Below are positions 1-8,541 of a stretch of DNA of 64,000 nucleotides, in pieces. Position numbers and translations under genes: made by a program. The stretch is taken from positions 1,947,865 to 2,011,864 of the forward strand of contig NZ_LDOS01000002.1 of assembly GCF_002077135.1 (NCBI RefSeq). The letters run 5' to 3'. Position 1 is the stretch's first letter. The number at the start of each line of letters is the position of its first letter. A model generated the notes under the pieces. That model was not told the DNA's origin. It saw only the letters and a program-made list of their open reading frames with translations, and searched no databases. This DNA is from Metallibacterium scheffleri (GTDB lineage: Bacteria; Pseudomonadota; Gammaproteobacteria; Xanthomonadales; Rhodanobacteraceae).

Positions 1-1297
1 CGAACCACAATTCGAAGGCGTGGCCGCCCACGTGCTCGGCCGCGCGCAGGTGCAGGTTGTCCGGCCCCCAGACGAAGCTGGCCGCGCCGCCGGCCTTGTC
101 TAGCACCTGTATCCAATCGGCGGCGGCCTTGGGCGTGTCGAACGGCACCGACAGCAGCAAGTCGGCGCCATCGGCGCCGAGAAAGCGAAAGTGGAAATGC
201 CCGTCCTTGCCGCGGAAGGTCACGAAACGGCCGACGCGAGCTGAATCGTTGCGGCGCATCACCTGCGCCGATCCCGCCTGTGGTGCACGCAGACCGATGG
301 CTTGGCGCAGCCGCGCCAGCAGCGGCGCGGCCAACGTGCGTGCCTTGGCGGCGCCCTCCTGCAAGATTTCTTCGATCTGATTCGACTCGACGGTCAGCCT
401 GTCATAGCGCGCACGCATTGGTCCGATTTCGTCTTCGATCTGCGTGGCCAGGCGCTGCTTGGCCTCGCCCCAGGCCAGTCCCGCGCGCAGGTCGGCGGCG
501 TAGGCATCGCCCTGCGCGCGCGTGGCGAAGGCACGGTAGATCGCGCACAGTGCGTTGCTGTCCGGGTCTTTGGGCTCGCCGGGCCTGCGCGAGTCGGTGA
601 CGATGCGCGCGATGGCGTCCTCGAGCGCGCGCGGGCCGCCGGCGAACAACGGGATCGTGTTGTCGTAGCTCTTCGACATCTTGCGGCCATCGAGCCCGGG
701 CAGCGTGGCCACGTCTTCATCGACCACCGCCGCGGGCAGCGTCAGCAAATCCTTGCCGGCGCCGTAGAGGTGGTTGAAGCGCTGCGCGATGTCGCGCGCC
801 ATCTCGATGTGCTGCACCTGATCGCGGCCCACCGGCACGCGCTGCGCGCCAAACATCAGGATGTCGGCGGCCATCAGCACCGGGTAGCTGTACAGGCCCA
901 GGGTGACGCCAGCGTCGGCGTCCTCGCCCTGCGCGGCGTTGGCATCGACTGCGGCCTTGTAGGCGTGCGCGCGATTCATCAGGCCCTTGGCGGTGACGCA
1001 GGTCAGCAACCAGGTCAGCTCGGGAATCTCGGGGATGTCGGACTGGCGATAGAAGGTCACGCGCTGCCAATCGAGCCCGCAGGCCAGCCAGGTGGCGGCG
1101 ATCTCCAGGCGCGAGCGCGCGATGCGCTCGGGATCGTCGCACTTGATCAGCGCGTGGTAGTCGGCCAGAAAAAAGAAGGCATCGACATCGACAGCCTGCG
1201 CCATGCGCAAAGCCGGGCGGATCGCGCCGACGTAATTGCCGAGGTGTGGCGTGCCGGTGGTGGTGATGCCGGTCAGGACGCGGGTGCGTGCGCTCAT
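1..1297 (-). CDS. trpS: Tryptophan--tRNA ligase (3' end outside window)
   Basis: Class I aminoacyl-tRNA synthetase that charges tRNA-Trp. The ATG at 1295-1297 starts [15 protein letters not shown]. The HIGH-type motif TPHLGN is at residues 16-21 and GRKMSKS is near residue 205, so both ATP-binding signatures are intact. At least 432 codons are visible and no stop is reached at the window edge, so this is longer than the roughly 330-residue E. coli enzyme. The extra C-terminal part (from about residue 370, with [14 protein letters not shown] and a later DLLLSVPF) looks like a small beta-rich add-on. From memory, such extended TrpS forms occur in Xanthomonas relatives. It is transcribed divergently from the oxygenase gene across 156 bp. 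Confidence 0.95.
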   Translation of the reverse strand, partial: MSARTRVLTGITTTGTPHLGNYVGAIRPALRMAQAVDVDAFFFLADYHALIKCDDPERIARSRLEIAATWLACGLDWQRVTFYRQSDIPEIPELTWLLTCVTAKGLMNRAHAYKAAVDANAAQGEDADAGVTLGLYSYPVLMAADILMFGAQRVPVGRDQVQHIEMARDIAQRFNHLYGAGKDLLTLPAAVVDEDVATLPGLDGRKMSKSYDNTIPLFAGGPRALEDAIARIVTDSRRPGEPKDPDSNALCAIYRAFATRAQGDAYAADLRAGLAWGEAKQRLATQIEDEIGPMRARYDRLTVESNQIEEILQEGAAKARTLAAPLLARLRQAIGLRAPQAGSAQVMRRNDSARVGRFVTFRGKDGHFHFRFLGADGADLLLSVPFDTPKAAADWIQVLDKAGGAASFVWGPDNLHLRAAEHVGGHAFELWF

Positions 1298-1453
1298 GGA
1301 CAGCTCTGCGATGCGACAGCGCCACAGTGTAACGGCCCGGCACGCGCGGTTGCTGCATGGTGGCGGACGCGCGCGCCGGCGACCGCCGGCAGGATGGTGC
1401 GGCCGTGCGAACGCGCGCGATACTGCGGCGCCCGTCCCGACCGGTTGCCGCGC

Positions 1454-2545
1454 ATGACCGCCTTGCTCTCGCCCGCCGACCTCGCACCGCAGCCGCTCGA
1501 TCACGCGCTGGCGCTGCCGGCGCCGTACTACACCGATCCGCGTATGCCGGCACTGGATGCCGCCGCGGTGTTCACGCGCAGCTGGCAACTGGTGGGCCAC
1601 GCCGCGCAACTGAGCGGCGTCGGCGACCATCTGGTGGCCGAGGTCGCCGGCCTGCCGCTGCTGGTCGTGCGCAGCGACGCGACCACGATCCGCGCGTTTC
1701 ACAACGTCTGCCGGCACCGCGCCGGACCGCTGGCCACCTGCGCTGGACGCGGCGCCAGCGCGCTGCGCTGCCATTACCACGGCTGGACCTACGGACTGGA
1801 CGGCGTGCTGCGCGGCGCGCCGGAAATGGGTCGCACGCCCGATTTCAACCCGGCGGACATCCGCCTGCCCGAGGTCAGCGTGCAGGTCTGGCAGGGGCTG
1901 GTGTTCGCGGCCACCGGCGCGGCGCCAGCGTTCGCCGCATGCGTCGCCGGCATCGATGCACGCCTCGGGCCGCGACGCACGCTGGCCGGCCATGAGTTCC
2001 ATCATCGTGTCGGTTACGACGTGGCGTGCAACTGGAAGGTGTACGTGGACAATTACCTGGAGGGCTACCACGTCCCGCAGATCCATCCCGGCTTGAACAG
2101 CCTGCTCGATTACCGCAGCTACGTCACCGAGACCGCGGCTTGGCATTCGCTGCAGTACAGCCCGCTGGAAAGCGCACCCGAGCTCTACGGCAATGGCGAG
2201 GCGCTGTACTACTTCCTGTATCCGAACACCATGCTCAACATCCTGCCCGGGCGCCTGCAGACCAATCGCGTGCTGCCGCTGGGCGTGGACCGCTGCCGCG
2301 TGGAGTTCGATTTCTACTACGCACCCGATGCCGGCGCCGAGGCGCAGGCACGGCGCGCGCGCGATCTGGCCTTCAGCGACGAGGTGCAGCAGGAGGACGT
2401 GGACATGTGCGAGCAGGTGCAGCGCGGGCTGGCCTCGGGCTCGTACTGCGCCGGGCGCCTGAATCCGCTGCGCGAGAACGCCGTGCATCACTTCCACGAA
2501 CTGCTGCGCCAGGCCTACCGTCACGCATCCGCCGGCGACGCATGA
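1454..2545 (+). CDS. Rieske [2Fe-2S] ring-hydroxylating-type oxygenase, alpha subunit
   Basis: Predicted 363-residue terminal oxygenase. The Rieske cluster ligands are Cys86/His88 (CRHRAG) and Cys106/His109 (CHYHGW). The catalytic domain has EGYHVPQIH, giving iron ligands His206 and His211 with Glu203 as the likely bridge between centres, as in choline/carnitine monooxygenases. An acidic residue in the DEVQQEDVD stretch is the likely third ligand. This subgroup often demethylates or hydroxylates quaternary amines; the substrate here is inferred, not shown. No reductase gene is adjacent. The stop overlaps the start of the APC transporter by 4 bp (ATGA), so the two are almost certainly co-translated. 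The ATG at 1454 was chosen because it directly precedes the conserved N-terminus; no strong ribosome-binding site is visible. Confidence 0.85.
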   Translation: MTALLSPADLAPQPLDHALALPAPYYTDPRMPALDAAAVFTRSWQLVGHAAQLSGVGDHLVAEVAGLPLLVVRSDATTIRAFHNVCRHRAGPLATCAGRGASALRCHYHGWTYGLDGVLRGAPEMGRTPDFNPADIRLPEVSVQVWQGLVFAATGAAPAFAACVAGIDARLGPRRTLAGHEFHHRVGYDVACNWKVYVDNYLEGYHVPQIHPGLNSLLDYRSYVTETAAWHSLQYSPLESAPELYGNGEALYYFLYPNTMLNILPGRLQTNRVLPLGVDRCRVEFDFYYAPDAGAEAQARRARDLAFSDEVQQEDVDMCEQVQRGLASGSYCAGRLNPLRENAVHHFHELLRQAYRHASAGDA

Positions 2546-3837
2546 ACGCACCCGCGCGCACGCTGGGCCTGTGGACGCTGATCGCGCTGGTGGTCGGCAA
2601 CATGATCGGCTCCGGCGTGTTCCTGCTGCCGGCGACGCTGGCCCCCTACGGCGCGGCCAGCCTGCTCGGCTGGGCGCTGACCCTGGGTGGCGCGCTGATG
2701 CTGGCGCTGGTCTACGCCTGGCTGGCACAAACCATCCGCAACCACGGCGGCGCCTATGCGTATGCGCGCCGCGCCTTCGGCGACAGCACCGGTTTCGTGG
2801 TGGCGTGGAGTTACTGGATCAGTACCTGGGTCGGCAACGCCGCGCTGGCGGTGGCCTTTGCCGGCAGCCTCGGCGCGGTCTGGCCGGCCGCCACCGCCAC
2901 GCCGCTGCATGGCGCCATCGCGGCACAGGGCGCGCTGTGGCTGCTCACCGCGGTGAATCTGACCAGCGTGCGCGAGGCCGGCCATCTGCAAGTGCTGCTG
3001 ACCTTGCTCAAACTGGTACCGCTGCTGCTGTTCGGCGTGATCGGCCTCGGCTGGATTCACGCCGGCGCCTACCAGCCATTCAACCCCAGCGGTCAGCCGT
3101 TGATCCCGGTGGTGACCGCCGTGGCCGCGCTGACCCTGTGGTCGATGCTGGGGCTGGAGTCCGCCACCGTGCCCACCGGCGTGGTGCGCGACCCCGAGCG
3201 CACGGTACCGCGCGCCACCGTGATCGGCATGCTGATCGCAGGCGTCGCCACCATGCTGGCCTGCACCGTGGTGATCGGCCTGCTGCCCGCCGACGTGCTG
3301 CGCGACTCGGCGGCGCCGGTGGCGGCCGCGGCCAGCCATCTGTGGGGCCCGGCGGCCGGCATCGGCATCGGCGTGGTGGCGACGATCTCCTGCTTCGGCG
3401 CGCTCAACGGCTGGGTGCTGCTGCAGGCGCAGACCCCGCTGGCCGCGGCGCAGGACGGATTGTTTCCGGGGTTCTTCGCGCGGCGCGACCGGCGCGGCAC
3501 GCCCTGGCAAGGGTTGTTGCTCAGCAGCGTGCTGACCAGCGCCTTGATCAGCACCCACTACAGCCAGTCGCTGGTCGCGCTGTTCACCTTCACTATCCTG
3601 TTGTCGACCGCGGCCAATTTGTTGCCCTATGCCGTCACCGTGCTGGCCTGGTGGCGCATCGATGCGTCGGCGCGCCGGGGCCGCAAGCTGGTCGCCGCGG
3701 GCGCGCTGGTCTACAGCCTGTGGGCGCTGATCGGCACCGGCGCCGAGACACTGCTGTGGGGCGCCGCGCTGCTGCTGGCCGGGTTGCCGCTGCTGCTCTG
3801 GCAACGCCACCGCGCCGCGGCTGCAACGCGGGGCTGA
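2542..3837 (+). CDS. APC-family amino acid/polyamine permease
   Basis: A 431-residue inner-membrane protein with about 12 hydrophobic segments. The N-terminal [19 protein letters not shown] carries the GS/AG substrate-backbone motif of the APC superfamily and is closest to the AdiC/PotE/CadB type of amino-acid exchanger. The substrate cannot be read from sequence. It overlaps the Rieske oxygenase gene by 4 bp, so uptake or exchange may serve the oxygenase substrate. The stop codon at 3835-3837 lies inside the left arm of a perfect 14-bp hairpin (3831-3867) that belongs to a dispersed repeat. Confidence 0.85.
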   Translation: MNAPARTLGLWTLIALVVGNMIGSGVFLLPATLAPYGAASLLGWALTLGGALMLALVYAWLAQTIRNHGGAYAYARRAFGDSTGFVVAWSYWISTWVGNAALAVAFAGSLGAVWPAATATPLHGAIAAQGALWLLTAVNLTSVREAGHLQVLLTLLKLVPLLLFGVIGLGWIHAGAYQPFNPSGQPLIPVVTAVAALTLWSMLGLESATVPTGVVRDPERTVPRATVIGMLIAGVATMLACTVVIGLLPADVLRDSAAPVAAAASHLWGPAAGIGIGVVATISCFGALNGWVLLQAQTPLAAAQDGLFPGFFARRDRRGTPWQGLLLSSVLTSALISTHYSQSLVALFTFTILLSTAANLLPYAVTVLAWWRIDASARRGRKLVAAGALVYSLWALIGTGAETLLWGAALLLAGLPLLLWQRHRAAAATRG

Positions 3838-3929
3838 GAGGCTGTGAATTTTTCAGCCTCTCAGCCCGGCCATGGATGGCCGGACGCGAAGCAGCCACGC
3901 AATTGGCTGATTCGCGGAGGCTCTGAGCC
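3831..3929. repeat. MITE/REP-like element, copy 1 (short form)
   Basis: A perfect 14-bp stem (3831-3844 with 3854-3867, loop TGAATTTTT) is followed by a second palindrome with 8-bp arms (3866-3873 and 3876-3883, CCGGCCAT/ATGGCCGG). The element closes with AGGCTCTGAGC at 3918-3928, roughly the reverse complement of its start. The same sequence in inverse orientation lies at 11945-12104. It supplies the stop codon of the upstream permease and could act as a bidirectional transcription terminator. Confidence 0.75.
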
Positions 3930-4097
3930 GGGGTGCTGCCAGCAAATAGCCGGCACAAGGAACTTGCCTGACTGCTTCGACTCCAAATCCCGACAATGTT
4001 AATTCCACGATAAAAATCCTGTGGTGCATCTAGACTTTGAGCTTTCGCCAACCCGTCCTGATCCACCCCCGTCCGATCCATCCTCTGCGAGCGCTTC

Positions 4098-6245
4098 ATG
4101 CCCATCCTTGCCGCCCTGCCCCTGCTGCTGGCCAGCAGCCAAACACCCTTGCCCGCCAACGATCAGCCGCCGCTGACCCTGCCCAAGATCGAGGTCAGGC
4201 ATAACGCCGAACCCTTCTGGAAACCCAAACTGCAGTACCTGATGCCCGAGGTCGACGGCGCGCTGATCACGGTGACCACCAAGGCCACGGTCACGCACAT
4301 GGAGCAGATCCCCACGGTGGCGCAGGACAACCTCACGCAGTTGTTCGTGCGCACGCCCGGCATCATCGTCTCGCAGGAGCAGGATCCGCTGCGCGTGAAT
4401 CTGACCTACCGCGGCCTCGGTAATCCGCAGGAATCCGAATACGTGCTGGTGCTGCAGGACGGCATTCCCACCGAGCTGGACTGGATCGGCTTCCCGACCC
4501 TGTATTACCAGCCGCCGCTGCAGGGCATCCGCGAAGTCCAGGTGATCCGCGGCGGCAACAGCCTGCTGTACGGGCCGGAGCCGGCGCCGGTGATCAATTT
4601 CGTGTCCAAGGGCGCGGTGGCCGGCGCGCCGTTCGGCGCCAGCACCGAGCAGATGATTGGCAGCGACGGCGGCTGGCAGACCTACAACGTGGTCAAGGGC
4701 AGCGACGGCGACTTCGCCTACCGCGTGGCTGGCTGGATCAACCGCAGCGACGGTCCGCGCGCCAACAGTGGTTACAACGTCAAGGGCGTCGATGCCAACC
4801 TGCTGTGGACGCCCAGCACGGATTCGCAGTGGGGCCTCAACCTGCATCTGTATGACGCCGCCTCCAATGACGCCGGGCGTCTGACCTACCCGCAGTGGGC
4901 CGCCAATCCCGATCTCACCACCACACCGGCCAACCGCGAGTGGGCCAATCGCAACGTCGTGTCGCTGACCCATGAACAGCACTTCGGCGACCACTGGCGT
5001 TTCTACGGCAAGGCCTGGGTGGGCACCTCGGAGCTGACCCAGCGCGTGGCCAACCCGGCGGTGCCACCACAGCCGCAGCCAAGCGTCACCAACATCCAGG
5101 ACGCGCGTTTTCGCTATGTCGGCACCGACCTGCGCCTGCGCCACGACTTCGGCCCCGGCGACACGCTGACCTTCGGCACCACGCTGTATCACTCCGATGC
5201 GCCGCTGCGCGGTGCCAACTACACCGATCTGCTGGCCCCGCGCGATGCCACCGGCGGCGTGCCCACGCTGGTGCAGGGACGCCATTCCGACTACGCCTCG
5301 GTGTTCGCCAGCAGTCTGTTCCGCTTCGGCCCCGGACATCACTGGCACATCGTGCCTTCGCTGCGCTTCGATCACGAGAAGGTCAGCGTGTTCGAGACGG
5401 TGCGCCCACCCAACCTGTCGCGCCCGCTGCTCAATACCACCGTGTCGCGCAACGTGCCACTGTTCGGCCTCGGCATCGGCAACGACTTCTTCGACAACGG
5501 ACACCTCAACGAGACCTACTTCAACGTCTCCACCGGCTGGCGCCCGGTGCGCTTCTTCGACATCGGCTCACCGCACGCCAACATCATTCCGGGCACGGCA
5601 CCCGCGGTGCAGAAGGTGCTGTCCTACGAACTGGGTGTGCATGGCACCCCCGCCGACGGCCTGTTCTACGACGTCAGCGTGTTCTGGATGAATTTCCACA
5701 ACCGCATCGAAACCATCAACCTGAGCCCCATCGTCTCGATCGAGCAGAACTCGGGCGACACGCACAACGAAGGCTTCGAGGGCGAGCTGGCCTACGATTT
5801 CCTGCACGGCAACAGCGACCGCGAGCACCTCGAGCTGTTCACCAATCTGCAATTGCTGCACGCGCGCTTCGTCGCCAGCGCCATCCCCAACCAGATCGGC
5901 AAGGCGCCCGCCTACGCGCCGCGCTATCTGGCCAAGGCCGGCATCACCTGGCGCCGCGACGGCCACTACAAGATCGCCTTCACCGGCGTGTCCTCGGGCT
6001 CGCAATACTGGCAGGACAGCGATCAGGATCAACCCGGCACCGGCGGCAGCACGCTGCTGCCCGCGCGCATTCCGGCGTACTCGGTCTGGGATCTGGCCGC
6101 CAATTGGAACCTCACGCCGCGCGTCGAGCTGCTGGGCGGTGTCTCCAATGTGTTCAACCGCGTGTACTACTCGCGCGTGTGGACCTACGGCATCGAGCCG
6201 GCCCTGGGCCGCACCTGGTACGCCGGCTTCAAGCTGAGCCTGTGA
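4098..6245 (+). CDS. TonB-dependent outer-membrane receptor
   Basis: A 715-residue protein with a short signal peptide (MPILAALPLLLASSQ). A plug domain spans roughly residues 60-190, with IRGGNSLLYGPEPAPVINF matching the plug motif of siderophore/FecA-like receptors. A long barrel domain follows, ending ...YAGFKLSL. It imports a ligand across the outer membrane using TonB energy; the ligand is not identifiable. No FecR/FecI pair is adjacent. The neighbouring ECF sigma operon is convergent and encodes a different anti-sigma type, so a regulatory link is unproven. The 140 bp upstream is noticeably more AT-rich than its surroundings and probably holds the promoter. The ribosome-binding site is weak. 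Confidence 0.88.
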   Translation: MPILAALPLLLASSQTPLPANDQPPLTLPKIEVRHNAEPFWKPKLQYLMPEVDGALITVTTKATVTHMEQIPTVAQDNLTQLFVRTPGIIVSQEQDPLRVNLTYRGLGNPQESEYVLVLQDGIPTELDWIGFPTLYYQPPLQGIREVQVIRGGNSLLYGPEPAPVINFVSKGAVAGAPFGASTEQMIGSDGGWQTYNVVKGSDGDFAYRVAGWINRSDGPRANSGYNVKGVDANLLWTPSTDSQWGLNLHLYDAASNDAGRLTYPQWAANPDLTTTPANREWANRNVVSLTHEQHFGDHWRFYGKAWVGTSELTQRVANPAVPPQPQPSVTNIQDARFRYVGTDLRLRHDFGPGDTLTFGTTLYHSDAPLRGANYTDLLAPRDATGGVPTLVQGRHSDYASVFASSLFRFGPGHHWHIVPSLRFDHEKVSVFETVRPPNLSRPLLNTTVSRNVPLFGLGIGNDFFDNGHLNETYFNVSTGWRPVRFFDIGSPHANIIPGTAPAVQKVLSYELGVHGTPADGLFYDVSVFWMNFHNRIETINLSPIVSIEQNSGDTHNEGFEGELAYDFLHGNSDREHLELFTNLQLLHARFVASAIPNQIGKAPAYAPRYLAKAGITWRRDGHYKIAFTGVSSGSQYWQDSDQDQPGTGGSTLLPARIPAYSVWDLAANWNLTPRVELLGGVSNVFNRVYYSRVWTYGIEPALGRTWYAGFKLSL

Positions 6246-6291
6246 TGGGTCCGGCGTGGGCCGCGCCGCATGCGCGGCCCACGCCGATCGC

Positions 6292-7221
6292 TTAACCGCC
6301 TTGCTGCAGGCGGATATCGCCCGACAGGGTTTCCACGTGAATGTCGCCAGCGCCGGTGCCATAGCTGCCGCGCACGCTGTGTTCGCGCACGGTCACGCCC
6401 GCCGGCAGCGCGCCGCCGATGCTGCCGCTGAGGCTGCCGGCGTCCAGCCGCGCCGAAAGCTGCTTCGGCAGCGTCAGCCACGCATCGCCGCTGACCGAGT
6501 TCAAGCTCAGACTGCCGCCCGGCGCCAGTGCGGACAGCGTCAACCGCAACGTGCCGGAGATGCTTTTCAACCGTGCCTGGGTAACGCGGGCGCAACGCAA
6601 ATCGATATCGCCAGAAACCGTGGTGGCCTGCGCCTGCGCGCAACCGGTGTTGCCGCGCAGCGTGCCGGAAACGCTGTTGGCCTCAAGCCTGGCCACACCG
6701 GCATCCACCTGCAGCGAGCCGCTGACCGTGTGCAGCCTGGCCGCGCCGAGCGTGGCGTCGCCGAGCGTGATGCCGCCGCTGACGCTGTCGAAATCGAGCT
6801 TGCCGCCACGCAAACCCTGCACGCGCGCATCGGCGCTGACCGAGTGCAGATCAAGCTGCACGCCGCGCGGCACGCGCACCACCAGATTCACCGGCAGCAG
6901 CGTGGTCGAGCACGACACCACCAGCCAGCAGCGCTCCTGCTTGGCGCGGATGCGCAGCGCGAAGCGCCCCGCGCTGCTCTCGATCACCGGTGGCTTGGCC
7001 GCGGCCGGCTGCGTGCCTGTCACCTGCACCTCGGGCTGGTCCCAGGCCAATACCTGGATGCTGCCGGCCCCGTTGTCGATGCTGACCACGCCATCGGCGC
7101 TGATGGCGCGGGTAATGCTCAGTGGCATGGGCGCGGTACTGGCGGGAGCAGGCGCGGGGGCCGCCAGCGCCGTGGTGGCGGCGCACAGGCCGAGACAGAA
7201 CAGCATCACGATGCGGTACAT
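6292..7221 (-). CDS. DUF4097-type repeat protein, exported
   Basis: A 309-residue protein with a signal peptide (MYRIVMLFCLGLCAATTALA). At least eight repeats of the S-V/I/L-S-G type follow (DSVSGG, HTVSGS, NSVSGT, TTVSGD, KSISGT, NSVSGD, GSLSGS, ETLSGD), predicting a right-handed beta-helix as in the DUF4097 'putative adhesin' family. A GGAGAA ribosome-binding site sits just before the ATG. It is the third gene of an operon behind the ECF sigma factor and its membrane partner, so it is probably part of, or a target of, that envelope-signalling system. The molecular function is unknown. Confidence 0.75.
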   Translation of the reverse strand: MYRIVMLFCLGLCAATTALAAPAPAPASTAPMPLSITRAISADGVVSIDNGAGSIQVLAWDQPEVQVTGTQPAAAKPPVIESSAGRFALRIRAKQERCWLVVSCSTTLLPVNLVVRVPRGVQLDLHSVSADARVQGLRGGKLDFDSVSGGITLGDATLGAARLHTVSGSLQVDAGVARLEANSVSGTLRGNTGCAQAQATTVSGDIDLRCARVTQARLKSISGTLRLTLSALAPGGSLSLNSVSGDAWLTLPKQLSARLDAGSLSGSIGGALPAGVTVREHSVRGSYGTGAGDIHVETLSGDIRLQQGG

Positions 7222-7246
7222 GGTGGATTCTCCGTGCAGGTGGACA

Positions 7247-7666
7247 TTAACCGCCGCGCAGGCGGCGCTCGATGGCGGCGCGTTGCAGACCGGTCTGCAC
7301 GCGCAGCGCGTTGATGAAAGCGGCCTGCGGCTGCGCGCGCTGTGCGGCGCCGAGGCTGGCCTGCGCCTGATCGAGCTGCAGCAGCGCGATTTGCAGCGTG
7401 CGCAGCCCGGCGCCATCGTGCTGCGCCAGCGCGCGCGATTGCAGCGCCTGCGGCAGCAGCAGCACCAGTCCGGCGCCAAGCAGCAGCGCGGCGGCCAGCG
7501 CCGGCCACGGCATGCGCCATGCCAGGCGCGCCGGCGCAGCATCCGCTGCGGGCGCCAGGCGCGCGGCAATGCGCGGCCACAACGAGGCGGGCGGCGCCTC
7601 GTCCAGCGCCAGCGCGCGCAAATCGCGGCGCAGGCCCAGCACGTTCGACGGGTCAAGGTGATTCAT
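7247..7666 (-). CDS. Small membrane protein, probable anti-sigma factor
   Basis: A 139-residue protein. The N-terminal 50 residues are cytoplasmic-like, one transmembrane segment lies at about 52-74 (WPALAAALLLGAGLVLLLP), and a C-terminal periplasmic helix-rich part follows (ALLQLDQAQASLGAAQRA). Its ATG overlaps the stop of the ECF sigma gene (ATGA at 7663-7666), the usual arrangement for a sigma/anti-sigma pair. No zinc-binding HxxxCxxC motif is seen, so it is not a typical ZAS-type anti-sigma. The role is inferred from position and topology rather than from a recognised domain. Confidence 0.65.
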   Translation of the reverse strand: MNHLDPSNVLGLRRDLRALALDEAPPASLWPRIAARLAPAADAAPARLAWRMPWPALAAALLLGAGLVLLLPQALQSRALAQHDGAGLRTLQIALLQLDQAQASLGAAQRAQPQAAFINALRVQTGLQRAAIERRLRGG

Positions 7667-8253
7667 GCGCGATCCTCCAGATGCAGTTGCGCGCGCAGCA
7701 GCGCGCGGGCGCGGTGCAGGTGCGCCTTGCACGAGCCCGGCGCCAGATCCAGCGCGCGCGCGATCTCGGCGTGCGTCCAGCCCTCGATGTCGTGCAGCAC
7801 CAGCACGCTGCGTGCGCGCGGCGGCAGGTTCGCCACCGCGCGCTGCAGTTCGCTGCGTTCGACGGGACAGAACCCGGCGTCCGCCGCGGCGTCATCGACC
7901 CCGTCATCCGCGCTGCTCGTGGTGATGCGATGGCCCGTGGCGCGCACGCTGGCCAACGCACCATTCACCGCGATGCGATACAGCCAGGTGCCGAAGGCGC
8001 TGCCACCGCGAAACCCGGACAAGGCGCGCCACGCCTGCAGAAACGCATCCTGGGTCAGATCCTCGGCGCGCGCGCGGTCGTAGCCGGCCAGACGCAGCAG
8101 CACACCGAACACGCGCGGCGCATGGCGGCGATACAAGGTCTCGAATGCCGCTACCGAGCCACGCGTCGCCGCCGCGACCAGCGCCGCATCGGCATCATCA
8201 GACGAAGGCAGCGACATGGCAGGGCGCAGGCCGGGCAGGGTTCCGTCCATCAT
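7663..8253 (-). CDS. ECF-family RNA polymerase sigma factor
   Basis: About 196 residues. Region 2 shows ALVAAATRGSVAAFETLYRR and the core-binding DLTQDAFLQAWRAL. Region 4 is a helix-turn-helix (HDIEGWTHAEIARALDLAP) followed by KAHLHRARALLRAQL. It directs RNA polymerase to a small regulon, normally held inactive by the downstream membrane partner. The start is uncertain: ATGs exist at 8253, 8250 and 8217, and none has a convincing ribosome-binding site; starting at 8217 (MSLPSSDD) would still keep region 2 intact. Confidence 0.9.
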   Translation of the reverse strand: MMDGTLPGLRPAMSLPSSDDADAALVAAATRGSVAAFETLYRRHAPRVFGVLLRLAGYDRARAEDLTQDAFLQAWRALSGFRGGSAFGTWLYRIAVNGALASVRATGHRITTSSADDGVDDAAADAGFCPVERSELQRAVANLPPRARSVLVLHDIEGWTHAEIARALDLAPGSCKAHLHRARALLRAQLHLEDRA

Positions 8254-8339
8254 GCCGTGTTGGATGCGCTGGCGGGGCGGAGGGTTTAGATACTTGGAGC
8301 CGCGAGCCCCATGTCAGCGCAGAGCGTGCCCCACGCAGG

Positions 8340-8455
8340 CGACGGCGAGAAGCGCTTATTGAGAGCGAAGCTGGTCATCCATCGCTTCCTGAAGTCATTG
8401 CATCCCCCCCGCCTTCGTGGGGGCAGGCTCTGCGCGGGGATGACGAGCCAGAACG
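8340..8455. repeat. Dispersed intergenic repeat (GGGGATGAC family), copy a
   Basis: Lies in the gap between the sigma operon and the diguanylate cyclase. It contains GAGAAGCGCTTATTGAGAGC, GGTCATCCAT, then CCCCCGCCTTCGTGGGGGCA and GCGCGGGGATGAC. The same modules recur at about 25.8, 31.5, 34.2, 44.4, 56.7 and 57.7 kb. Confidence 0.7.
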
Positions 8456-8541
8456 ATCGGTTCGCGCTGCGTGTGCCCGCGCATGACGCGATCCATGCAA
8501 CTGCGCGCAACGCCCGGTCGCGAATCCTGCGCCGCAGTCTC

